Of a stretch of 64,000 bases of DNA, positions 11,084 to 23,012 are shown piece by piece. The DNA comes from Arabidopsis thaliana (Eukaryota; Streptophyta; Magnoliopsida; Brassicales; Brassicaceae). A model generated the notes under the pieces. The model was not told the origin of the DNA and did no database searches. It worked only from the letters and a program-made list of their open reading frames with translations. Numbering within the stretch: the stretch's first letter is position 1; each line of letters opens with the position of its first letter. A program made the position numbers and the translations under genes. The DNA lies in NCBI RefSeq assembly GCF_000001735.4, contig NC_003076.8:22757835-22821834 (forward strand), in the 5' to 3' direction.

Positions 11084-14035
11084 TCATGGGATGTTGTAGA
11101 AGCTTGTATTGGTGTCGAAATAACCATTTCCGCTGTAAGGAGGATGAAGAAGATTAACAGAAGGAGACGCTTGCTGTGTCTTAGAAAGATCTAGAAACTG
11201 AGAGGTTGGTTTTGGACTTGATTCGTTGTGTGAAGGCTCTTCTCTTTGGTTAATAACCATCAAATCCTTTCCCATCAGCCGCAACACCGGGTTGGGAGTT
11301 GAAGGAACCGCAGGCACAGACTTACTCAGGAAATCCAAATCTTGTTGGATCATTTGTGGTGGTGGTGGTTGACAAAATGTTGTATCTTCAAGAGCTTTCT
11401 CCTTTCTTTGGCAACAACATGATTGATCATTGTCTCTGAATCTGGAAGGTCTCTTGTCAGTGGTGATGATGTTATGAAGACTTAATGTCTGTGTTTCAGG
11501 AGCTGCAAAGTTTGAAATTGCTGAAACAGGTGATTCCGATGAATTTCTGTCAGTGAGATCAAACTGATCTTGTGAAGAGTGGACTTGGCTTGTGATAACT
11601 GAAGAGTTTCCATGATGTTCAACTGCATCAGTTCCCATCATATCCCAAGGACTTGGTAAAAATGATCCCGGAGGTCCTGGAATAGGAATGGGATCAACCT
11701 CCATGAACGAGCTTTCTTGTTCCGCGGTTTCGCAACCAGTTTTCTCATAAACCATGCTTTCAAACTCAACATCTGCATCTTTAGTTTTGTCCAACATATC
11801 ATCACCTCCTTTGTTATCACCAGTCTCTTCATAGCTTTCATAATCATTGTCTTCCCCGCTAAACGAAGGATTTGAGCTTAGCGCAACCTTATCTGTTTCT
11901 CCATCATCATCATCCCAACCATCATAATCTGACAGTTCACGTTCTTGAGTCATTTCAGACTCCCATTTCCCTATATCTTCATCTTCATTCTCAGAGAAAT
12001 CCATTCGAGCTTTCTTGAACTTCATGACGCCTCTCGCCACAGGTGTTAAACATCTCAAGGGATTTGCTACAAATAAATCACTTTCAATGCTTCTGTTCCT
12101 AGACAAAGCCCAGCTCTTTCCAGAAACTTGGCTCTCCCCACAAACTCTCCATGACCCTATACTGTTTAAAGGAGAAGAAACTGTCTCGGACAAATCAGTA
12201 CTCACATGACTTGGACTTCTTAACACAAGAGGATCTTCTGACAATGAATTCCAATTCTCAGATTCACAAATGTCTGTCCCATTCTTCTTTCCATGCCTTG
12301 AAAGAGAACGCTTTGTTAGCATCCGCTGGTTGAATATTCTACCTTGACCAGGACCTGAAGTTTCTGACCTCTCAAAGTCTTTACCTTCTTTAGAATATCC
12401 TCTTCGATACTCCGGTATCTGTTACAAAAATGATAAAGAAACTTGTGTTACTAATCTAACAACCAAATCAAGAACGGATCATGCAAAGGCATAATTACCT
12501 CTGAAGCATTGCTTTTACGAACAGTGAGTTTTCTGTTTTGAGGAACTAGTTTACGATGCTTGTAATGTTTCTCTCCCCAAAGTTTTTTCCTAAAGCTTTT
12601 GCCCCCTTTACCTTCACTAGAAGATTTCTTCTCACAAACTTCTTCATGCTCTCTTCTTGATGGATCAGAAGCTTTCTCGTTAAACTTAGATAAAATCCGC
12701 AGTTTTTGGCCCTTAGCATCAATGTAAACAGGTCCAATGCCAGCAGCATCTTCATCAATGCGAGCACGCGACACGCTTCGCTTCTTTACTTTGTTGGACA
12801 CTTCAGGCTTATCATCAGAGACAACACGGTTAGAGTAGCTCGAAATCATAGCCCACTTTGTGCCATTTCTTTTATCAAGATCTTCTAATGTGCCTTCTTT
12901 CGCAGAAGCATAGATATCAGTCATGGTTTTAACTTTCAACCGTGGCTTAGTCTTAGGCCTGTTTGGCTTACGAATCGGCTGCTGCCCCGAGTCAACAGAC
13001 AGACACTGATCAATGTGCGCATTTAAAGTAGTGTTAGAAGCAGACGAGAAGGTTTTGCAGATGGGACAAGTTCTCAAAGCCATAGAATCAGAAGCTGAAA
13101 AGAGGCTACTATGATCTTCTTTTCCACCACTATCCACACAAGCTCCAGGTTTCACTATCAACCCACACTTTTTTCTAGGATTCTTGTTAACCATAGCTAC
13201 TTGTATTTTGGATTTCGAACCACTCGCCAACAAACCATTCTCAAATCCTTGTTTAGTAGTCTCTACTAATATCTGATAAGAGCCAAGTTTCTCTGACTTT
13301 CTCTTGTGACTTACCGCTTCCACATGAGTTATGTTTGGCTTCTTCACTTCAGGAGGCTGAATCGGTGGCAATGGATCAGTTAAGCCATGATTTAAACAAA
13401 GTTGCAAACTTGTTGAGGAAAAAGGCCAACTTTTCTTGATGTTCTTGGTCCGGTAACTAAATGCATAATCTCTGCAAAAAACATCACAAAAACCAAATCA
13501 TCAACCATTAGTAGTACAACAACCAGACAAAACATAGGTACAGGCTTTTATAAAAAAAAAAACTTCTGAGAGACATGACACAACAAAGAAAAGTTTGTTC
13601 TTTGATGATACTGAGACTCGTTCAGATCATGGACCAACGGATCAAAGAATAGTCAAAACTCAATACCATTAAGCTCCACATAATCACAGAAGGTGAAAGA
13701 AAAATAAAAATAAAAAGCATTTTGTTTTGAATCTGACCCATTTAGCAAAAATGAATGGATGAGAAGAAAAGATGTATCAGTAATCAAACCTAACAAGAAA
13801 GCTAAAGACTTTAAGCCTCCTAAAACAATGGTGAAGAACAAGAAACTGTTGACTTCTTCTCCATAAAACCCCCAACAAAATCGGAGAAGAAGAAACTTTA
13901 AGATTACCTGATGGAGAAAGTTGAAAGATGTGATTGACCTAACTCATCACAAGAGTTGGTCAGATGTAAGAAACTAGAAGAAGATGATGGATTGTTATTA
14001 GAAGGGCTTCTTTGATCAGTGGATGATAAGAACAT
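11084..14035 (-). CDS. HAP8: HAPLESS 8 protein
   Basis: Three coding exons on the minus strand: 14035-13908, 13471-12499 and 12418-11084, giving 811 residues. hapless mutants of this gene are known for defective male transmission; the molecular role is not established. The protein opens with MFLSSTDQRSPSNNN and ELGQSHLSTFSIR. It carries a C-x2-C-x13-H-x3-C zinc finger at about residues 178-199 (UBZ4-like), then KTMTDIYASAKEGTLEDLD and GPVYIDAKGQKLRIL. The last exon has an acidic region (DGWDDDDGE), IPIPGPPGSFLPSPWDMM, CCCQRKE and NPVLRLMGKDLMV. Intron positions and phases equal those of the paralogue 6 kb downstream, so the two are a tandem duplication. This copy is shorter, mainly in the last exon. 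The ATG is set by conservation with the paralogue. Recalled as At5g56250. Confidence 0.92.
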
Positions 14036-14109
14036 TTGATTCTTCTTCCACTGTTACTACTATTCACTTCTTCACTTTTATCAACCTTGTCGTCCCTGCT
14101 CTTCTGCAT
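13960..14109 (-). promoter_or_regulatory. Upstream ORF overlapping the HAP8 start codon
   Basis: ATG 74 nt upstream of the main ATG opens a 49-codon frame (MQKSRDDKVDKSEEVNSSNS...) that overlaps the main start out of frame and ends at TGA 13962-13960. The sequence around the upstream ATG (GGTGTTATGCAGAAG) is identical to that in the paralogue. The spacing difference (21 nt) is a multiple of three, so the relative frame is kept. Confidence 0.55.
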
Positions 14110-14152
14110 AACACCAGATCTTTATAATACCAAATCTGAGAGCCTATGAAAC

Positions 14153-14967
14153 CTGAAAAAGAGTTTAAAGTTTAAGTCTTTAAAACCCAGAAACTTGAGA
14201 AGATCAAGTAAAAAAATATTATTTCATGTGAAGGTTAGAAAAAAAACAGAGAATAAAATTAGGATTAGTGGGTGAGATTTTCAAGTATATGGGTTTGATT
14301 GGTGAAGCAAATCACAAATAGGAACAATCAAAAGAGTTGGTTTTTAATTCTTCAAAGTTTTTCCCCTAAAAACAAGCATCAGTTTCTAATCTGATTGGAG
14401 TGTTATTTTATGCAAGGAATCATATGAAACTCAAAGACATCACAATAAGAAACTAATAGATCAAGACACAGAAGGTAAAAGAACATACATTTGGTGAGAT
14501 TTAAACCAAAGTTCATTGAGATTTATTTTTTTTTCTAAAAAAAAAATGAACACATTGAAAGAAGATAATCTAACCCTTAAGAAAAACTATAATCTCTACT
14601 TATGGATGAACCAACTGGAACATGAGATTTAACAACAAATCTGAGAAGACAATATTAGGAATCCAAGAAACAAAACCCTTTTTTATAATGTTATGAACAG
14701 AAGAAATGGATCATAAAATATCAAAAACTTACAGAGGATTAAAGATATATACTTATAATAAGCATACCTATTTTTGAAGAGTATAAGTTTGGATCTTTGA
14801 AACTTAATAAAGATTCAAAGTAAAGTAAGAACAAGAAACTGTAAATCGGTGAGACAATACAAAGAAAGAAAAAACAAAGAAGTAGGAAGACGACGAAGAG
14901 AGAAGAAGAAGAGAGTTGCTAAAATAAAAGTTTCAGATAAAAATTATATCAGTAAATAGACAGAAAC
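14153..14967 (-). other. Inferred 5'-leader intron of HAP8
   Basis: Donor AAAG/GTTTCTG (exon end 14968) and acceptor TTTTTCAG/GTTTC (exon start 14152) on the minus strand. The first exon would lie at about 14969-15070 and carries a GA-rich leader like the paralogue's. Splicing is inferred from signals and from the matching position in the paralogue. Confidence 0.5.
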
Positions 14968-15099
14968 CTTTAGAGGATTTGATTATTTTCAGAAATAGTT
15001 TTTCTTGGCAGAAGAAAAGATTTTTGTTAGAGGGAGAGAGAGATGAACAAGAACCACGCACTAACACATCAAAGTGGTATCAGGTTCCCTAAGTATTAA

Positions 15100-17714
15100 A
15101 TAAACATACTGTTTACTTATAAAATAAACTTAAAGTAAAGAAATGTTTAAATGAATTTTTTTTTTTTTTTCCTCGTCGCTGTTCCTTTCGTATGTCTGTA
15201 AGTGAGCTGTGTGAATTCCTAAATAGTTGTTTTCATTTTTCAAACCATTTTTTTAATGCTGCTAACTTTATTTAAATTTTGGGCTTTGAACTGAACGAGA
15301 CAAGTAGAGGCTGCTGCTAACTTTTTGTATCGTGTTTTTTAAGAAGTGGTTTCTACTTTCTATCATTGTTTATACAAAATGTAATCATGTTTCGAATTTT
15401 TAATTTATGGTAAGGTAAGAAACTTTAGTTATAAAAAATAATTAAGAATTTATGTATGTTCTTGTTAATTAGTATAAATTTTTGTATTCTTCGAAACCCA
15501 AAGATATGAATTGTGGAGGGGCTAGAAATGCTTTTTTTTTTCCTATGGATGATTCGACCATTAATGAAAAGCAAATGAAATCTTGACTTAAATGAGGGTT
15601 GACTCACTTTAGTTTTGGGATAAAGTCTTTTGAAAAGTTTATCAAATTATGGGAAGTTTCCATAAGAACGATCGAGACGGTTTGTGAACAAATGATCGTT
15701 CGGTTCTATTATATGACCTTAATTAAGATTGTTTCTTCTGTGATATGGCTATGGAATAATAGATAGATGAATCTATGACCTTAGGCGATATAAGATCTTC
15801 TCGGAGAATATTAAGGTGGAGCATATAACATGCGTGGAACAAACCAATGACCATGATATCTTTGAGATGAGATATGAAGGCATCGGCCGGAAAAATTTCC
15901 AACGTTTAAAGTCATAGAATAAATGGTCGAAGAATTTGGAATCATGGAAATGAAAGAAAGTGATTTTGATTCAGAATCAATGGTTTTTATTGTCCTTTTT
16001 AAAGGTGAAAATAAATAAGAACATGATGTCTTGACTGTTTTTGAGAGCAAGCCAAATGTTTACGAAAAAAAGGATCCAATTGTTTGAAAAAGTTGGTCAT
16101 GTATATGTTAGTGCATATAGAATTATGTAGGCACTCATAACCACTTTTTCTCAAAATTACAAGTTCTATAAAGTATAAACCATGAGATATCTCATATTTT
16201 GATCTTTTTAAAACGAATGTATCAACAGCCAGAATTATCGTTAAATCATCACCTTATTAAGAGAAATTAAGAAAAATCATAGAATTAAATAAGAGAGGAT
16301 AGTGCCATTTTGTGGAAACGTGAAATTATGGTTTTAGTCAAACATCATTTTCCTCGTTAAGTCATATTCCATGCCCTATGGACTTATTGGAGGTCCCATA
16401 ATTCCTTCGCTACACGACACTATTCTTTTTTTTTTTTTTTGGTGAAGTAATGAATGACAAATTGATAAGTAATGGATTCAAGCAAGACACCAAAACAAGA
16501 AAAACAAATTATAGCTTCTTAATCGCAATGATAAATCTAAAGAGCAGCCGTTTTTAGCTTTTGATTAATAAGTTCCATCAAATTAGATTGAGAAACAAGT
16601 GGTCGTGGTATAATATATTCGTGTCTAATTGGAATCAATTATAGATTTGTATGGTCTAGAATTTACTTATTTTAGTCTAGAGTGTCATATCATCCAAATT
16701 ATTTTACAACATCAATATGTGATCAAAGACATATTTCAACATATAATTTAACTTTTGATTGAGAAGATTCGATAGATACAAAATATGCTAGAAATAATAG
16801 ACTTATTGTAGATCCTATGTATAAAAACAAAGGAGTGTTAAAGAGAAAACATGAAATGTCCACATATACGTCAAATTATCAATGGCATGAACATGGTGAT
16901 GGTGTGGTCTGTCTAACTTTTTATGATGCTTTTATTTATTAATGTGACGGAACATATTAATAATATAGTTTCTCTAGCATTGAATAATATATATGTTTTT
17001 ATTCTTTTTATTATTCTTGGGAAACACCGTTTATTTTTTTTTATTAACGGGGAGCACCGATTTTTCCGTACGATTTCGAAGTGTGTTGGTCGAGAAAAAT
17101 GAGTGAACCGAAATTAACGTGACAAGTAAATCTGATCTTGTTTTGTTTGGTTCGGTATGAATTTTGTTTTAGTTTGAAATGGTGTTTTTATTTTTTTGGT
17201 CAAATTTTGAAATAGTATTCATTCATTTGTTTCAATTCCATAAAAGTAGTAATTGGTCCACCACGATATGTATTCTTTCAAGTTTCAAACCTCATAGCAG
17301 AATTTTGTATTCAAATTCAAGTAAAATAGTACGCTCTTGTGTATACAATTATAATTTATACATGTCTATCAATTAAATTTCAAAATAACTAAAATCCATT
17401 CGTACAAGAATCATTACAATGCTGGAAGACGAAAATAACATCTTTAGAAATTATATCCTTGTTGTATAATGTATTCACTGATACACATGTTTTGACTTAT
17501 TGATCTCTTTCAATTCAATGAAAGTTTCTTATACATATCACATGATCCAAACTTGTTGAACTAAATAGACTTTTATTTTGTAATTTCATAAAACGTAAGT
17601 ATATTGTAATAAAAATGATTATTTGGAGTATTAAACAGATTCTTAAGAATTCGAATAAACCACCTTGCTCCAAGAAGCTGTAGTCTCTTAGCACTATCAC
17701 GGAAACGTTCTGAC
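15100..17714. other. Intergenic spacer
   Basis: AT-rich DNA with the HAP8 promoter at its left and the 3' flank of the RraA-like gene at its right. Poly-T runs occur at about 15157-15170 and 16427-16440. An 8-bp inverted repeat GAACGATC/GATCGTTC lies at 15666-15701. The 79-codon minus-strand ORF at 15811-16050 has no recognisable domain. Nothing else supported. Confidence 0.5.
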
Positions 17715-18215
17715 TCAAACAGAGAGTTCGGTCTTGGAGATCAAGATACCATCACTATCAGCATATAGCCACTCTCCATCTCTAATCAAAGTTCCTCCAA
17801 TATGAACCGGCACATTCTTCTCACCATGACCTTTCTTAGTAGATTTCAACGGGTTAGATCCCAATGCCCTGACCCCAACATCGCAGTCATTGATCTCATC
17901 CACATCTCTAACGCATCCATTCACAACAATCCCCGACCACCCGTTGTTCTGAGCTAACTGTCCGAGGTTTCCTCCAACAAGCGCGCATCTCATGCTTCCA
18001 CCACCGTCTATAACTAAGACTCCGCCTTCTCCTTTCGTTTCTAGTTGGTTTCTGACGAGGACATTGTCTTCAAAGACCTTGAGAGTCACGATTGGTCCTG
18101 AGAAGCATCTTCTTTGGCCATAGATCTTGAAGATTGGGTGAAGAGCGCGTAAGTCTCCATTTGATATTAGTTCTGCGTTGCTGTCACACGCTTCTGCCGT
18201 TGCAAATGCAGCCAT
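17715..18215 (-). CDS. RraA-like protein / HMG-CHA aldolase-fold family
   Basis: Codes for 166 residues in one exon; the start is MAAFATAEACDSN at 18215. The family includes bacterial RraA (regulator of RNase E) and class II 4-hydroxy-4-methyl-2-oxoglutarate aldolases. Plant members are often mislabelled as dimethylmenaquinone methyltransferases. Visible: GGSMRCALVGGNLGQLAQ (residues 72-89), NGWSGIVVNGCVRDVDE with the Arg103-Asp104 pair that aldolase members use for catalysis and metal binding, and the C-terminal GEWLYADSDGILIS. Length is typical. No targeting peptide is obvious, so cytosolic location is likely. A frame continues upstream of the ATG, but an acceptor at 18235 shows that part is intron. 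Enzymatic activity is inferred from family only. Recalled as At5g56260. Confidence 0.88.
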   Translation of the reverse strand: MAAFATAEACDSNAELISNGDLRALHPIFKIYGQRRCFSGPIVTLKVFEDNVLVRNQLETKGEGGVLVIDGGGSMRCALVGGNLGQLAQNNGWSGIVVNGCVRDVDEINDCDVGVRALGSNPLKSTKKGHGEKNVPVHIGGTLIRDGEWLYADSDGILISKTELSV

Positions 18216-18234
18216 GGGAGATTCTGTGTGTGTT

Positions 18235-19201
18235 CTGCATTTGGAATCACAAGACAGATAAGAGTAGGGAACTGAAAGAAAAAAATGAAAATAGCAAAAT
18301 AAAGTAAACATAGAAAATAGTTCTCATTCTCTTCAATATCAACAAACAATTTGAAACTTCTTCTTTAACATGAACAATTCGTGTGATTTAAGATGCCAAC
18401 AAGAGGTATTCATCTTGTTACTGACTTAAAACGCACTTGAATGCTGATGACACTGAGAGAAGCATCTAAAACAAAGTAAACAAAGACATGTGCAACTGTT
18501 TGCATACAAACAGTGTTAAAGCCAGACTTGGAAGACAAGAAGAGGTTGAGATTTGAATCAAATCCTCAGACTCAAGAAAAGAGAGAGAGCTCAAATTACA
18601 AACAACTTTTGAAATGCAATGACCTTAAAGTTTCTAACAGTTGACTGAATTGATGACTGTTTGCTTGAATCTTAAGTCTGATATATGTAAGTACGAACAG
18701 AAGTTTTGTGTATTGTATAGAGGGTTGAGCCAGATGCTATAAACAACCTTTAAATATTTCTTCCATGACCTACATATGAAACGTTAAAGAAACAATGAAA
18801 TATCGAAAATCAAACCCCATTTGTCTAATAAAACAAAGCTATTTGAACCTTATAGTATGATTTGTTTCCATTTTTGTCCAACGAACAAAGATCCAAGTTA
18901 ACTTATACGGCGGAAGAAACAGAACCTAATTTCACTACATAACAGCAAAATCCAAAGGAACCTTCCAAGATTTCTATAATTAGACATTAAAAATTAGAAG
19001 TAAACCCTTTGAAGCAAACTCAATTGCACTTAAACCTGGAAAAAACACAGCCTTTTTTTGGGGGGTAATATGTAAGAAATGAAAACAAAAGCAGCTGAGA
19101 AGACTTAGCAATCATCACAACAACTAAACCCATCTCAACAAAAATTGATCTGGATTTCAACAATAACCAAATCGATCATAAAGAAAAAATAGAAAATTTA
19201 C
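18235..19201 (-). other. Inferred 5'-leader intron of RraA-like gene
   Basis: Donor CCTCTG/GTAAAT (exon end 19202) and acceptor AATGCAG/AACAC (exon start 18234) on the minus strand. The leader exon would cover about 19202-19300. This leaves only 19 nt of leader between acceptor and ATG. The intron itself holds no recognisable gene. Confidence 0.55.
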
Positions 19202-19299
19202 CAGAGGCAGAGGTTAGAGCTCCAAAGACCAAAGCTTTCGGCTTTCTGCAACAGATCAGAGTCCCAATTTCTCAACGACGATACTTTCATATATTTACA

Positions 19300-22100
19300 C
19301 AATCAACCCAAGTAGCGAGTGAGGTCAGCTTTCTCGTGTCAGGCTATCCATTTACTGAAAAATCCTCATAGAAGCTTGTGCCATGAGAGCCACTTGGTCT
19401 CTCCTATCGTAAACCCGACGGTGCGGGTATTTTCAATCCGACCCGCTTTTCTCGGGTCGGATCGTTGACATGTTTCTCTATTGACTATTGGTTCGATCAT
19501 CGGACAGTCAAAACAAGTCTGCTGGGTCCATTCCAAATATTTTATTTTTATTAAGCTATAATGGGCCTAATGGGCCAAGTGATGTAGAAATTAAACCAAG
19601 TTTACACAGTGGAAATGGGAGCCTAGTAGCCCCTAGATAACAGTTCGATTTTTGGTTCGGATGGGATCGGTTTACATGGATAATTGAATACTTAAAACTG
19701 ACAAGACATCAGAGCCGTCGATCCACCGTCCTTTCAAAGTTCGTTTTGAGGGCCCCACGATGTAAAATAAAAATATCTGTAAGAAGAAAAAAAAAAAAAA
19801 AAAAAGGTACACCACGCCACAACCGTGCTTTGGCTGTCACATGAGTGTAAGGTCACAGCTCCGTAACGGGATATTTTGCGGCTCGTAAAAAGACAAAGAA
19901 GAATAAAAGTGAAAGCGAAAAACAAAATACTAAAAGAGGCTTGGTCAATGTTTCTTTTTTGACCGTTTTTTTTTGGAAAAACTGCCTCCTCAATTTCCAA
20001 TTTAATATTCAATTTAAGGTATAATTAAAAGTCATTGATTGATTATTCCCAATTTTATTAAATGTCTCTACATACAATTAGATTAGATCATCCTTAACGC
20101 ACGTTAGTCATTTTGTTTCTTCCTCTTTTCAGACTATAAACGTTAACATGTAAGAAAGAAAAGAAAAGATATAAGCGTTAACGTATCTCATATATTTGTA
20201 AAGAATATTTGTCTGATGTTATTTAGTTCGTTTAATGATTTTATTTTAGGTTTCTTTAACCAGTACTTAACTACTTAATAGGTGTTATATATATTAGATT
20301 CAATCTATATTTGAATATCTGAATTTCACAATGGTTGGTAAACGTATCTCCTTATATTGCAGTTTAATTAGGTTAATACGTTTCATCTAAAATGCATAGT
20401 TTTAAAATCAAATCACATGCATGCATGTATGAGAACATGTCAAATTCAAATATTATTGTTTTTTTTTTTTTTTTTTTTGTAAAACAATATATTATTGTTA
20501 TACGTCTTATCGATTGAAGTCGAAAGATTTGGTTGCCATATAGATCTATGTTGCGTCTCTACTCTAGTTTCATATATTAGTTTGAACTTCTAGTCTTTCG
20601 ACTCAACGATGATTTGGGTTAGGTCAAAATATCTTATAACAATTAAATATTCTACTTAACACTGATACCAAAAAAAACTAATTAAATATTAAGGGTGATT
20701 GTTGTTGTTACATAACTTAAAACTGATTTACATAAACACATTTTGACTTTTGGATGTAAGTGTACATACATGTATCAAGTTACTAATACATAACTTATTA
20801 TCTATCCTCTTTAAAGATCGAGCACTATAAACGATAACAAGAAAAAAATAACATAAAAAATTCAAATTTAAAATAGAATTTGATACACGAAAATATCTAC
20901 TTATTTACTTTGTTTGCCATAACCTTACTAACTAAAATAATAAAATTACTAATTATTAAATTTTAAAATAGTAAATACTAGATCATAATTTGGTTTTGTT
21001 AGTGTCCTCGCAACATCACTAACCAATCGGTCGTTGACAAAAAATAATACTAGTAAAATAGTATGATGAAATCAACATTTTCAATCACTAATAAAAATAA
21101 ATTTTGGCATCTTATAATTTTACCGTAAAAACTATAATTCTACTCAATTAATTTTTTTGAAACTTGTAATATCGACATATCAGACCTAACAGTATACTTT
21201 CTGTTAAATTTAACTGTTTTTTTATCCTTCAAAATACCTGGATTTCTCAAAAAATGCTATGTTAAACATTTTATTCTCTGCGGTGAAAATATTTTGACAA
21301 CATTTCCCCTTTTAACTGAATTTTCTTGCATAGTTACTACACACAGAGACTATAAATAGCTTGCAGATTAGATTTTCTTCTGTTCCACAAATTTCTAACT
21401 AATATGACCACTTATAGTAAAAAACAACAACCTGCTTTATATGTAACTTTTTTTCTTTTCCTTGTCCTTAAAGAGATAATTCAGTTTTTTTCTTTCTCAA
21501 TTCATATGAATCAAATCAAACCAATATAAGACTATATTCACTGTAATAAAATAATTTTCTAAATCCGACATGTGGCAGAATAGAACCTTTTGCCAATAAT
21601 TTCCTTTTAAAATTAATTTTCTTCCTATTAATAACCAATCCGGAAAAAATGAAAATGGAAGAGAAATTAATGTGAAAAGTTGGCAAATAATTCGTTAGAG
21701 ATCACCTGTGTTACACCTCACCGTACCTCTTACTTATCAACCGTTGATCTTAATTCTCTAACTCCAATTACTCCACGTGGCGTGTTTTTATAGGTGAATT
21801 CAATTATGAGAAAAAACGCTTCGTGTATGTTAGAACACGAATCACCCCCATCATCGTCATCATCTTCACCATTTCTCCTGCAAAAACTTTTTTATTCCTT
21901 CTTCCTCTTTAGTAAACAAATCGATCAAAAATGGTCTCATAATTCTCTCTATATCTTTTATCACTTTCGAAGATTCCTCTTCTCGCCCACAAATCAAAAT
22001 CATTTCTTTTGCCGACTAATTGAATTTCTTAGAATTCAACATACGCAATGAAAATGTTCTCGTCACAAAGATTAGACTAATCCGACTGTGTTTTTAATCA
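19300..22100. other. Intergenic region between divergent RraA-like gene and WRKY2
   Basis: AT-rich spacer with promoters at both ends. Landmarks: poly-A near 19788-19806, a poly-T run near 20458-20479, a GGGCCCCAC TCP-like site near 19750, and a G-box at 21773-21781 followed by a TATA-like GTTTTTATAGG. The 82-codon stretch starting at ATG 21805 may lie in the WRKY2 leader. No RNA gene or transposon recognised. Confidence 0.5.
21773..21781. promoter_or_regulatory. G-box / ABRE upstream of WRKY2
   Basis: CCACGTGGC contains the palindromic CACGTG core with ABRE-type flanks, bound by bZIP (ABF/ABI5) and bHLH factors. It lies about 1.2 kb upstream of the WRKY2 ATG and just upstream of a possible TATA element. 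WRKY2 is reported to respond to ABA during germination, which would fit. Use of this site is inference. Confidence 0.4.
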
Positions 22101-22327
22101 ATCATCATTTTATTTAGGGGAGAGAAGTTGTAAAGTTTTGATTTTTTTTTCTGGGTTTTTTCTGTGAGACCCAGAAGAAGAACAGAGAGAGGAAGAAGGA
22201 GAAGAAAAAAATATCTCTTTCTCTCCGGCTTTCAACAAAATCTCTCTTTTTTCCTTCATCAGTGTTAAATTCGGATCCGGGTCGGGTGGGTTTTCGGTTT
22301 TTGGTGTTCGGATCAGAGCACAGTTGG

Positions 22328-23012
22328 ATGTTAGCGACGGAACTGAGGATTTCAGTTTGCGGCTGCGGCGGCTGTGACGGTGTTTGTGTGTCGTCTTCTT
22401 TTATCAATCAGGTAAATAGTCACAATCGAGTTTTTGTGATTCCATTTTCATATGATTAAAATGTTTCATCTTTAACTTAAATTCTGGATTTTGAACAAAC
22501 CTTGATTTGTTTAATCGTCTCCTTTTAGGTTCTTTTTGCTTACAGTCTGGGTTAAGCTATAATCACACGTTTTTTTCTTTCTCTTTGTCGTTTTTAATCT
22601 TCGTGGCTCGATCATTTTTGATTCATTTCCAAAATTCTCGAAGCTAATTCGTTAGAATCTAAAATCCTATGTTTTGATTTTGTGAGATTCCATGAAAGTG
22701 GCTTAACGTGTGAAAAAGAAAAAGTCCTTCATTTTCTTACATTTTTTTCTTTTGTCTGAATGAATTATTTTATATATTTTTTGTCCACTTTGAAATAAAA
22801 AAGTTTTAAACTTTGAGAAACTTAAGCTCACTGGTTTAGTGACACTTGTCTCTAATCATCGTTGTGTTTAGCTAGATTATTGTTTTTTTGGTAGTAATCT
22901 GAAGTTTTGTGATTCTTTATCATATTTTCAGGAGTTTCATCACAGTTTGATCAGAGATTCAGCCAAATTCTTGGATACTAAATGGCTGGTTTTGATGAAA
23001 ATGTTGCTGTGA
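22328..23012 (+). promoter_or_regulatory. Spliced upstream ORF overlapping the WRKY2 start
   Basis: In the inferred leader, exon 1 ends at 22411 (AATCAG/GTAAAT) and exon 2 begins at 22932 (TTTTCAG/GAG). The ATG at 22328 then reads 28 codons (MLATELRISVCGCGGCDG...) in phase across the junction. It continues 26 more codons past the main ATG at 22982 in another frame, to TGA 23010-23012. This needs transcription to start upstream of 22328. Confidence 0.45.

Noticed and set aside
15666..15701. Inverted repeat GAACGATC/GATCGTTC as a transposon end or regulatory site
   Set aside because: Arms are only 8 bp with no extension and no flanking duplication; expected by chance in a window of this size.
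21794..22051. Small gene upstream of WRKY2 (open frame of 82 codons from ATG 21805)
   Set aside because: Serine/phenylalanine-rich composition from CT-rich leader sequence; may be leader or promoter DNA. No independent gene signals.
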